From contig WFLZ01000109.1 of the NCBI GenBank assembly GCA_009177225.1, forward strand, positions 13,932-19,191: DNA of 5,260 nucleotides. The letters run 5' to 3'. The position numbers and the translations under genes are program-made. This document shows, piece after piece, positions 1-5,260 of this stretch (position 1 is the stretch's first letter; every line of letters starts with the position of its first letter). The notes under the pieces were generated by a model. It was given only the letters and a program-made list of their open reading frames with translations, was not told the DNA's origin and ran no database searches. Source of the DNA: Clostridia bacterium. GTDB lineage: Bacteria > Bacillota > Clostridia > Oscillospirales > Ruminococcaceae.

Positions 1-901
1 CTGAACCGTTCCAGTACCAAAAATACGGATCACATTCCGGAAGACCATTCTGTTCTGCTTTTACAGATACAACACAGTACTCTCCATACTTATCCATAGC
101 ATAGATTGTAACTCCGCCTCTGAAATCAGTTTGAATATATCTAAGGTCATTCAACGCTTCACAGCAAGCATCTCTTAAACTCATTTTCATTTTAAGATAT
201 GTAAGAACAGAATGAGCTGTGTTTGAACATATAGTAAGCTCACCCATTCCTGTGCAGGCAGCAGCACCGTATCTGTTATCAGCATATATACCCGAACCTA
301 TCGCAGGTGAATCACCAAGTCTGCCCGGATACTTAAAGCTCCATCCACTTGTACTTGAGCCTGCACTGATATTTCCGTTATTATCAATTGCAAGAAATAC
401 TGTCGTTCCTTTTGCAGTTTTATTGCAGGCTGTAAGCTGTGAAGGTCTTATAAGAGAGATATTAGGCCAGTTCTTTTTTTCATCTTCTGTCAGATGACTG
501 TCAAGCCATGTCTTCCAATCGGCTATTGAACTTTCAGTAAGATTATCGCTCTTTTCCGCATTACATTCATGTGCAAATCTTTCAGCACCCTCACCGACAA
601 GAAAAACATGAGGCAGTTCATTCATTAATTTTCTTGCAACAGATATAGGATGTGCATATCCTGATATTGCACCAACAGCACCTGCACGCATATTTGAACC
701 ATCAATTATTCCTGCATCAAGCTGTACTTTTCCAAGCATATTTGGATGTCCGCCGAATCCCACCCATTTCACATCAGGATCAGACTCTACAAGTCTTATT
801 CCTTGCTCTATCGCATCTAAAGAAGAACCTCCCTCGTTCAAAGTCTTTACAGTTGATTCATGTCCTGCAACTGCTACTGAATTTGTAAGTAAAAAAGCCA
901 T
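1..901 (-). CDS. N4-(beta-N-acetylglucosaminyl)-L-asparaginase / isoaspartyl peptidase family Ntn hydrolase, C-terminus off the window
   Basis: Partial: 300 codons are visible from ATG at 899-901, and the frame is open to the left edge. The family (peptidase T2, asparaginase_2) consists of Ntn hydrolases that self-cleave before a threonine, which then acts as nucleophile on GlcNAc-Asn, isoaspartyl peptides or asparagine. Visible hallmarks are SLDAIEQGIRLVESDP (27-42), GFGGHPN (48-54), PISVAR (85-90), KGTT (164-167), STSGW (183-187), GRLGDSPAIGSG (193-204) and ACTGMGE (215-221). Compared from memory with the Flavobacterium glycosylasparaginase, T166, T184, R194, D197, T217 and G218 sit at a constant offset from that enzyme's Thr152, Thr170, Arg180, Asp183, Thr203 and Gly204, so the active site looks intact. 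The classical His-Asp before the nucleophile is Lys-Gly here. No signal peptide is visible, so it is probably cytoplasmic. It follows the glycosyltransferase gene by 9 bases and is probably translationally coupled to it. The family is secure; the substrate is not, and isoaspartyl or plain asparaginase activity remain possible. Confidence 0.9.
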   Translation of the reverse strand, partial: MAFLLTNSVAVAGHESTVKTLNEGGSSLDAIEQGIRLVESDPDVKWVGFGGHPNMLGKVQLDAGIIDGSNMRAGAVGAISGYAHPISVARKLMNELPHVFLVGEGAERFAHECNAEKSDNLTESSIADWKTWLDSHLTEDEKKNWPNISLIRPSQLTACNKTAKGTTVFLAIDNNGNISAGSSTSGWSFKYPGRLGDSPAIGSGIYADNRYGAAACTGMGELTICSNTAHSVLTYLKMKMSLRDACCEALNDLRYIQTDFRGGVTIYAMDKYGEYCVVSVKAEQNGLPECDPYFWYWNGS

Positions 902-907
902 TATTTT

Positions 908-912
908 CTCCT
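908..912 (-). promoter_or_regulatory. Ribosome binding site of the asparaginase gene, overlapping the glycosyltransferase stop codon
   Basis: On the minus strand AGGAG lies 6 bases before the ATG at 899-901, and its first two bases are the last two of the TAG stop (911-913) of the glycosyltransferase gene. A ribosome finishing the upstream gene covers this site, which is the usual arrangement for translational coupling. It fixes the start of the downstream gene. Confidence 0.8.
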
Positions 913-3457
913 ATTCCGCTTTTAAAATAGCTTGTTCAATTTTATCTGCTCGTTTATAATACTCTCTTGCAATTTCATTTTCACCGTCTTTTTTCATTGA
1001 TTCCGCTTTTCTCTTCAAGAAAGATAGCATAAGTATTTTTTTATCAGCAGGTCTTATCTCACCTTTATCGCAGGCAAGTTCCAATGCTTTCCGAAATCCC
1101 TTTACATCAACTATACTTTTTTTCAGATTGAATATATGGTTGCCGCCCATAAGATTACGTGACCTTGAACCATCTTTATTTTGTGGGATCCTGTATTTTG
1201 TACTTAATGAATCAAGATACATATATTCCCAACCGCTTGCCGAATATACAAGCCACGCATAATAATCTTCTGAAACTCGTTCTTTCGGGAAAGGATATTT
1301 TAATGCGACCTCCGTTCTTACAGATGTTGAAGACGTGAGATTTATATAACCTGTCTCAATGGCAATTTTTCGCCATACGCCTTTTCCCTGCGGAGGGTCA
1401 ATCCTCAACTGCTCCTGTATTTCATGTATAGACGGCAGAACATTTTTTTCCTCAATATCCCTGCCATTTTCATCTATAACATCAAATGAACTGTAAACAA
1501 CACCTACCGATGAATGTTTCATAAATGCCTTACGAGTTTTTTCAAGTCTTTCGGGTGCAGCAATATCATCGGAATCCAAATACAGAACAAACGAACAACC
1601 AAGCATAGATGCTCTCAGTATTCCAATATTTCTTGCATTGCCCGGACCTTTATTCTTTCTCAGAAAGACGATTTCCATTTTATCTTTATATTTTCTCAAT
1701 AATTTTTTCAGATATTTCCTTACTTTAGAAGATGGAGAAGCATCATCGACAATAATAACCTTCCAGTCGTTATCAGTCTGATTTTCCACACTTTTCAGAG
1801 CGTTTTCAAGCCAGAACAATTCATTGCTGCTTCCCGTGCTGTAATGAGGAATAATAAATGCAGCTGTTTCTGACACACTGTTACACGGTATATTCCAAGG
1901 AATTATAAATCCCTTATCAGTAAGACTGTTCAGTATTTCTGTAAGATCATCAAAATCAATTTCCACTCTTTTACATAGTGAAACAGTCGTTTCACCTGAT
2001 ACGATTTTTTTCATTACATACATTTCTTCGTTTGTAAGTACACAGCTATTCAATTCAAAATCCATATTCCATCTTGAATCGTATGAAATCAACTTGCCGT
2101 CTTCACATATCCAGTCAAATCCTTTGGAAATAATACTTTCAGCGAACCATACTGCATCCTCTGACATTTTTTCTGCACATTCCGATGCGATAATATCATA
2201 AAATTCGTGGTCAAGTTCAGGATGAAGGTGCTCCCAGCTGACATGGCGGTTATTACCATATTTGCTATGTATTTTATCTGATATGACTTTTAGCCTGTCA
2301 TCAACCACATAATCATTCTTATCCCGATTACATTCCTTAAAATTCATATATGTTTCTTCTATTAAATCATCAATATTCGTTGCAAATTTCTTGCGTGAAT
2401 AATTATTTTCAGCATTTAGTCTTGCACTCAGTGCTATTTTATTTCTGACAGCATCATCCGTCATCAGTAATTCTATTCTATCTTTCAACTGTTCAAAATT
2501 TATTCTTGCACCAAAGCTGCTGTGAACAGTTTCTATTTGAAAGCCTGTTGATTCATCTTTTATTGTGTCTTTAAGACCTCCCCATGCTGTTCCGACCACA
2601 GGCAGTCCACACGCCTGCATTTCGACAGGAGTATATCCGAAATTTTCACTTATAAGTGTTGTTGCATTTATACCAATATCCGCAAGACTTAGTAATTCCG
2701 CATATTTTTTCTTATCATTCTGAGTTTCAAATAATATAACTGCGGATGAAAGTCCGAATTTTTCGACCTCAGACATAAATATCTTTTTAATATCCGCTAC
2801 CTTATCTTCATTAAATTCTGGTATATAAAAATCGTCAAATGAACCTACAAACATAAACAAAAGATTATTGTGTTTTTTTCTGAGATCCCTCAAAGCACTC
2901 AAAAGAATCATTGGATTTTTCTGATGATTGATCCTTCCTGCATAAACGGCAATAAAAGCATCTTCCCGAATATTGTACTTTTTCCTGAGTAAACACTTAT
3001 CTGATGCAGGCTTGAATATGTCCGTATCAACACCAAAGGGAATCATAACGCTGCTCAGTGACTGTTCCTTTACAAGCATATCAAAAATATCCATACAGCT
3101 TGTGCAGTTTAATATGACTTTATCATAAGCTCTGAAACTATTATGATTATCCGCAAGCCATGCTCCGCCCTTCTGAAGTGAACCAAGACCATAAAAAAAC
3201 GCAGGAAAATCCTTATATGTTCTGTCAATAGTATAATAAGGCGATAAAAGACACAGAATATCTATTTTATCTGCGAATCTCTTATATCTTTCATCGTTTT
3301 CGACAAAATAAGAACTCACTTCTAAAATCACTGTATTATATCTTTCAGAGATAATATCAACGGTCTCTCTCCACAATTTATTTACGCTGACATAGGGTGG
3401 ATCGCCTCTTTTATCAAGAATTACACCAACAGTAATTTTCTTATTATTGCTTCCCAT
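911..3457 (-). CDS. Two-domain glycosyltransferase (GT4-type + PqqD-like winged helix + GT2-type)
   Basis: Complete, 848 residues. ATG at 3455-3457 has AGGAG (3466-3470) 8 bases upstream. Residues 1-370 look like a GT-B, GT4-family transferase: YAGRINHQKNP (172-182) is the usual G-R...K segment (R175, K180), and the E-x7-E motif is E271...E279 followed by ACGLPVVG and a Gly-Gly (293-294). Residues about 530-760 look like a GT-A, GT2-family transferase: AFIIPHYS (533-540), VIIVDDAS (567-574), NKGPGNARNIG (602-612), the metal-binding YLDSDD (626-631) and SEDYYAW (729-735), whose E730/D731 fits the catalytic-base position. Residues about 445-520 resemble a PqqD/RiPP-recognition winged helix. The tail (about 797-848) is charged and helical. 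No transmembrane segment or signal peptide is obvious, so it should act in the cytoplasm. It lies downstream of the precursor terminator and upstream of the coupled asparaginase gene. The inferred role is glycosylation of the RiPP precursor, possibly adding two sugars in sequence. A general surface-polysaccharide transferase is the alternative. The two GT folds are confident; sugar donor and acceptor cannot be read. Confidence 0.9.
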   Translation of the reverse strand: MGSNNKKITVGVILDKRGDPPYVSVNKLWRETVDIISERYNTVILEVSSYFVENDERYKRFADKIDILCLLSPYYTIDRTYKDFPAFFYGLGSLQKGGAWLADNHNSFRAYDKVILNCTSCMDIFDMLVKEQSLSSVMIPFGVDTDIFKPASDKCLLRKKYNIREDAFIAVYAGRINHQKNPMILLSALRDLRKKHNNLLFMFVGSFDDFYIPEFNEDKVADIKKIFMSEVEKFGLSSAVILFETQNDKKKYAELLSLADIGINATTLISENFGYTPVEMQACGLPVVGTAWGGLKDTIKDESTGFQIETVHSSFGARINFEQLKDRIELLMTDDAVRNKIALSARLNAENNYSRKKFATNIDDLIEETYMNFKECNRDKNDYVVDDRLKVISDKIHSKYGNNRHVSWEHLHPELDHEFYDIIASECAEKMSEDAVWFAESIISKGFDWICEDGKLISYDSRWNMDFELNSCVLTNEEMYVMKKIVSGETTVSLCKRVEIDFDDLTEILNSLTDKGFIIPWNIPCNSVSETAAFIIPHYSTGSSNELFWLENALKSVENQTDNDWKVIIVDDASPSSKVRKYLKKLLRKYKDKMEIVFLRKNKGPGNARNIGILRASMLGCSFVLYLDSDDIAAPERLEKTRKAFMKHSSVGVVYSSFDVIDENGRDIEEKNVLPSIHEIQEQLRIDPPQGKGVWRKIAIETGYINLTSSTSVRTEVALKYPFPKERVSEDYYAWLVYSASGWEYMYLDSLSTKYRIPQNKDGSRSRNLMGGNHIFNLKKSIVDVKGFRKALELACDKGEIRPADKKILMLSFLKRKAESMKKDGENEIAREYYKRADKIEQAILKAE
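1898..2062 (-). other. PqqD-like / RiPP recognition element-like winged-helix segment inside the glycosyltransferase
   Basis: Residues 466-520 of the glycosyltransferase run through LNSCVLTNEEMYVMKKIV, then SGETTVSLC, then a helix, then ILNSLTDKGFII. This follows the PqqD-like pattern: a short strand, a helix ending in a 'DG.TV.EL' turn (here SGETTVSL), a recognition helix, and a final helix ending 'L...GFI'. Possible leading beta strands lie just before it (about 445-465, with ICEDGKLISYDSRW). Such modules bind leader peptides in many RiPP enzymes. The assignment rests on pattern resemblance only and needs a profile or structure comparison. Confidence 0.5.
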
Positions 3458-3513
3458 TTCTTAAGCTCCTAATCATATACAAAATCTATTAAAAAACAGT
3501 ATCAAATTATCTG

Positions 3514-3548
3514 AAAAAAACTGAGAGCAAATATATTATTTGCTCTCA
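3514..3548 (-). terminator. Rho-independent terminator after the precursor peptide gene
   Basis: Read on the minus strand, TGAGAGCAAATA (3548-3537) pairs perfectly with TATTTGCTCTCA (3533-3522) across a 3-base loop. This 12-bp stem is followed by G and then seven T (3520-3514). On the plus strand no comparable T run follows, so it is directional. It lies 79 bases beyond the precursor stop and 57 bases before the glycosyltransferase ATG. It would therefore end most precursor transcripts and leave read-through, or an unrecognised promoter, to express the two downstream enzymes. Confidence 0.9.
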
Positions 3549-3567
3549 ATTATTTAAGTGAAAACTT

Positions 3568-3583
3568 TCAAGTCGGATCAAGT
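3568..3583 (-). repeat. Short tandem direct repeat in the precursor 3' untranslated region
   Basis: On the minus strand ACTTGA occurs twice, separated by TCCG. The surrounding 3549-3617 stretch also contains CTAAG-type repeats and is otherwise AT-rich with no reading frame. The copies are short enough to be chance. No function is claimed. Confidence 0.3.
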
Positions 3584-3617
3584 TTATTACTTAGTTAGTT
3601 GCTTAGATTTTTATTAC

Positions 3618-3631
3618 AGTGATTAATCACT
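3618..3631. repeat. 14-bp perfect palindrome spanning the precursor stop codon
   Basis: AGTGATTAATCACT is self-complementary and includes the TGA stop of the precursor (3627-3629). As RNA it could form only a 5-bp stem with a TTAA loop, which is weak. As DNA it could be a dimer-binding site, but its position at the end of the gene argues against a normal operator. Confidence 0.4.
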
Positions 3632-3815
3632 TGTACCAAGAATAGTTATTATCTCTGTCGTCGTTCCATGAAACACCGGAATAAGACATACTCTGTCTGT
3701 CCCAACCGTAAATAATGTTACAATTGCAATTGACATGTGTCTTGCAACCCCAACCATGGCAGCCATACATTTCAATTGAATTAGTAGTAGTGTTAACCTT
3801 GTTCAATTTTCTCAT
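3627..3815 (-). CDS. Cys-rich RiPP precursor peptide (CLI_3235-family-like bacteriocin precursor)
   Basis: Complete, 62 residues, with ATG at 3813-3815 behind a very strong AGGAGG site. It probably encodes the substrate that the neighbouring enzymes modify and that is exported after leader removal. The first ~18 residues (MRKLNKVNTTTNSIEMYG) look like a leader: basic at the start, then polar, with NSIEMYGC resembling the 'NT-V-E-A-Y-x-C' leader/core boundary I remember for the clostridial CLI_3235 family. The rest carries four cysteines (C19, C24, C30, C32), many aromatic residues (W22, Y36, W38, Y45, W50, Y58, W60, Y61) and several Gly, Asn and Asp. There is no double-glycine protease site, no transmembrane segment and no long hydrophobic stretch. 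The order acyl-carrier-related gene, precursor, terminator supports the role. The tail after C32 (residues 33-62) has no Cys and looks like two loosely repeated units, which is unusual for a Cys-rich peptide. Which residues are modified cannot be read. The family name is from memory; the RiPP-precursor role is supported mainly by context. Confidence 0.82.
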   Translation of the reverse strand: MRKLNKVNTTTNSIEMYGCHGWGCKTHVNCNCNIIYGWDRQSMSYSGVSWNDDRDNNYSWYK

Positions 3816-3823
3816 GATTAATT

Positions 3824-3829
3824 CCTCCT
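3824..3829 (-). promoter_or_regulatory. Strong ribosome binding site of the precursor peptide gene
   Basis: A full AGGAGG on the minus strand sits 8 bases before the ATG at 3813-3815. It is the strongest such site in the window, as expected for a substrate peptide needed in larger amounts than its enzymes. Confidence 0.85.
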
Positions 3830-3883
3830 TATCATTTTAATAATATATATTTCAATTTCGTCCGACTTCCGAAAATGAAAGCA

Positions 3884-4138
3884 CTATTTGCTATTTGAAT
3901 AACTGTTGATAATCTTACAAAATCCGTTTAAATTATAAAACTCGGCATTATCAAAATCATTCTCAGAGAATTTTATATCAAACAATTTTTCAATATAAAG
4001 AACAAAATAAACCAGCTCTCTTGGATCAAGATGAATCTCAACTGAAAACAATGAAATATCATCACTTTCAATTGAATCTACATTAATGTCAAACTGTTCT
4101 TTAAGAATGTTCTTTACTTTTTTCTTGATATGTTCCAT
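3884..4138 (-). CDS. Acyl-carrier-related protein of a peptide maturation system (TIGR04069-like), lacking the phosphopantetheine serine
   Basis: 84 residues from ATG at 4136-4138, ending in TAG at 3884-3886. An open frame 16 codons longer exists, but the internal ATG has AGGAG 9 bases upstream while the longer form would overlap the preceding gene and lacks a matching site. The length and helix pattern fit an acyl carrier protein: an amphipathic helix (about 3-16, KKVKNILKEQF), a loop, then LDPRELVYFVLYIEKLFDIKF (37-57), which lines up with the 'DSL..VELV..LE..F.I.' helix II region, then helices III/IV ending in INSY. Where carrier proteins have Asp-Ser-Leu, this has D38-P39-R40, so no serine is available for 4'-phosphopantetheine. 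It is probably a binding or scaffold protein rather than a thioester carrier. Its position between the TIGR04066-type gene (22 bases upstream) and the precursor (68 bases downstream) matches the carrier-related component I recall for clostridial Cys-rich peptide systems. The exact function is unknown. Confidence 0.82.
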   Translation of the reverse strand: MEHIKKKVKNILKEQFDINVDSIESDDISLFSVEIHLDPRELVYFVLYIEKLFDIKFSENDFDNAEFYNLNGFCKIINSYSNSK

Positions 4139-4147
4139 TAATTTATT

Positions 4148-4152
4148 CTCCT
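4148..4152 (-). promoter_or_regulatory. Ribosome binding site that fixes the start of the acyl-carrier-related gene
   Basis: AGGAG on the minus strand lies 9 bases before the ATG at 4136-4138, in the 22-base gap after the TAA of the upstream gene. It supports the 84-residue form over a 100-residue form that would overlap the upstream gene. Confidence 0.8.
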
Positions 4153-4160
4153 TAATCTTC

Positions 4161-5260
4161 TTATTGTTTAACAGCAGCACTGTCATAACTCAGCTTATTA
4201 ATCAAATTATCCACAAGAATATCATCATTGCCAGGTTTCATAACATTCATTATACAACATCCGGCATCAGCATACTCGCTGCTTATAACATTATTTACCT
4301 TTTCTCTGCTTACAAAAGAAGATTCAACTGATACTTCATAAAGATTACTGTTTTCAAGGTAAAGATTAGAAATATGTATTGTATCAGGTCTTACGCCATA
4401 TCTGTATCTACACATATTTGACAGTTCATGCAGAAGATCACTGCATTTTTCTCTGTAAATCGTCGTAAAGATGAAATAATCCGGAACGATACCTTGAAAA
4501 ATAATATAAGGAAGTACACCAAATCTGTTTGTCTCAAAAGAATTATAAGGCTGAGCTGCTCCGGGTATACCTATTATGATAATATCAGGCTGCTGCGTAT
4601 AAGCAATCTCCTTAACATACCTGCTGAAAAAATGCGGCTTCTCAGTCTCATCTATTTCACCGCAGAACATAAAATCAGGTATATAATCAACGCCAAAGAA
4701 ATAAGAATAAAAACTTGATCCTATCATTGAAACTTTATATCCATTTTTTCTAAGGCTGCGCAAAAGCTTAAGCTGTATCGAAAACTTATCAGTGGATTCC
4801 CATTCTCCTGAAATAGCAACAACAGGAACATCGCATTCAGAAACTTCTTTAAATGATCTGAAAAATTCAGTATTATTTATAAACGCATATTTCTTATTTG
4901 TGTCACCAAATCTAAATATATTATCTTTAATGTGTGAAAAATCTTTAGTGTTAACAAATTCTACATCTGCATTCTTGCATATGTCTTCTAATTCAGCTAA
5001 ATGAGCATCAGCAAACTCTGCGCAGCAGAAAACCTTATTAACAGACGGAATATAATTTACTATTTCCTTTATAATGCCTTTTTCTACAATCGGTTCAAGT
5101 GAAATATCAGGAATAATAAGAATATCATTCTCTTTGCAGAATTCCTTCGGCGACTTTTTTATTTTTTCAGATCCGTCAACCGTTTCAATATCCCTTCCGA
5201 CATTGCCCCAACTTCTTGGCGAGGCTGCTTCACTGAAATCATATTCATCAGCAAGCAAAT
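4161..5260 (-). CDS. Peptide maturation system protein, TIGR04066-like, N-terminus off the window
   Basis: Partial: 365 readable residues ending in TAA at 4161-4163. The frame stays open to the right edge. A TTG at 5256-5258 could be taken as a start, but it lacks an upstream signal in view and homologues as I remember them have more sequence before the SPRSWG motif, so the true start is probably outside. Numbered from that TTG, ASPRSWGNVGRD (12-23) and the Rossmann-like strand ENDILIIPD (43-51) resemble the N-terminal part of the family. VVAISGEWESTDKFSIQL (146-163) looks like a strand followed by a phosphate-binding-type loop, followed by NGYKVSMIGSS (172-182). PDIIIIGIPGAAQP (224-237) is another buried strand and loop. 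No membrane segment or signal peptide is seen. Members are found, to my recollection, with Cys-rich peptides and the radical SAM maturase CcpM, and their biochemical role is not established. It is the first gene here of an operon-like series (22 bases before the acyl-carrier-related gene). Nucleotide binding is inference only. Confidence 0.8.
   Translation of the reverse strand, partial: LLADEYDFSEAASPRSWGNVGRDIETVDGSEKIKKSPKEFCKENDILIIPDISLEPIVEKGIIKEIVNYIPSVNKVFCCAEFADAHLAELEDICKNADVEFVNTKDFSHIKDNIFRFGDTNKKYAFINNTEFFRSFKEVSECDVPVVAISGEWESTDKFSIQLKLLRSLRKNGYKVSMIGSSFYSYFFGVDYIPDFMFCGEIDETEKPHFFSRYVKEIAYTQQPDIIIIGIPGAAQPYNSFETNRFGVLPYIIFQGIVPDYFIFTTIYREKCSDLLHELSNMCRYRYGVRPDTIHISNLYLENSNLYEVSVESSFVSREKVNNVISSEYADAGCCIMNVMKPGNDDILVDNLINKLSYDSAAVKQ

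Noticed and set aside
219..888. Plus-strand open frames at 219-497 and 652-888
   Set aside because: They lie antisense inside the well-supported asparaginase-family gene, give low-complexity His/Leu/Pro-rich translations and match no family.
1514..1702. Plus-strand open frame antisense to the GT2 half
   Set aside because: Shadow of the glycosyltransferase coding frame; it has no recognisable domain.
3472..3505. Promoter for the glycosyltransferase: TTGATA (3500-3505) with TATATG/TATGAT near 3472-3479
   Set aside because: The spacing to a reasonable -10 is 20-22 bases, and at 17 bases the -10 is poor (TTGTAT). The start would also fall on the ribosome binding site.
3627..3815. Lanthipeptide precursor
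   Set aside because: Cys, Ser and Thr are present, but no LanM, LanB/C or similar enzyme is in view. The neighbours instead fit the clostridial Cys-rich/CcpM system.
3830..3880. Promoter directly upstream of the precursor in the AT-rich TATATATTATT tract
   Set aside because: A -10-like tract is present but no acceptable -35 at normal spacing. Transcription from the upstream operon is simpler.
4139..4186. A 16-codon longer start for the acyl-carrier-related gene
   Set aside because: It would overlap the preceding gene, whereas the internal ATG at 4136-4138 has a well-placed AGGAG and begins the recognisable carrier fold.
4086..5004. Plus-strand open frames at 4086-4331, 4428-4718 and 4792-5004
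   Set aside because: All are antisense to the carrier-related and TIGR04066-type genes. The hydrophobic stretch in the first is a by-product of the Lys/Asn/Glu-rich sense codons.
5256..5258. TTG as the true start of the TIGR04066-type gene
   Set aside because: The frame is open to the window edge and the family appears to have additional N-terminal residues. TTG is only the first possible start codon in view.

Overview
The window is AT-rich and reads almost entirely on the minus strand as one compact gene cluster. The strong AGGAG/AGGAGG ribosome binding sites, the base composition and the gene families point to a low-GC Gram-positive anaerobe of the Clostridia. A gut or rumen Ruminococcus-like organism is my best guess, but nothing in the window proves the genus.

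Layout in the direction of transcription (right to left): (1) the C-terminal ~365 residues of a peptide-maturation protein that I recognise as the TIGR04066 type, running off the right edge; (2) a small acyl-carrier-related protein of 84 residues, resembling the TIGR04069 type, in which the phosphopantetheine serine is replaced by proline; (3) a 62-residue Cys/Trp/Tyr-rich peptide, the likely RiPP precursor (CLI_3235-like); (4) a perfect-stem rho-independent terminator; (5) a large 848-residue glycosyltransferase with a GT4 (GT-B) half, a winged-helix segment resembling PqqD/RiPP recognition elements, and a GT2 (GT-A) half; (6) an N-terminal nucleophile hydrolase of the glycosylasparaginase/isoaspartyl-peptidase family, translationally coupled to the glycosyltransferase and running off the left edge.

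The first three genes match what I remember of the clostridial Cys-rich peptide system built around the radical SAM maturase CcpM. That maturase is not in this window and would be expected beyond the right edge. The unusual part is what follows the precursor: a two-headed glycosyltransferase that appears to carry its own leader-peptide-binding module, coupled to an enzyme whose classical substrate is a sugar-asparagine linkage. The inference is a RiPP that is both radical-SAM-modified and glycosylated. The terminator after the precursor gene would keep precursor transcript abundant and let only read-through reach the two enzyme genes.

The longest gap between genes is 169 bases (3458-3626), and it holds the terminator and some short repeats. 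I see no RNA genes, CRISPR arrays, insertion sequences or plus-strand genes.
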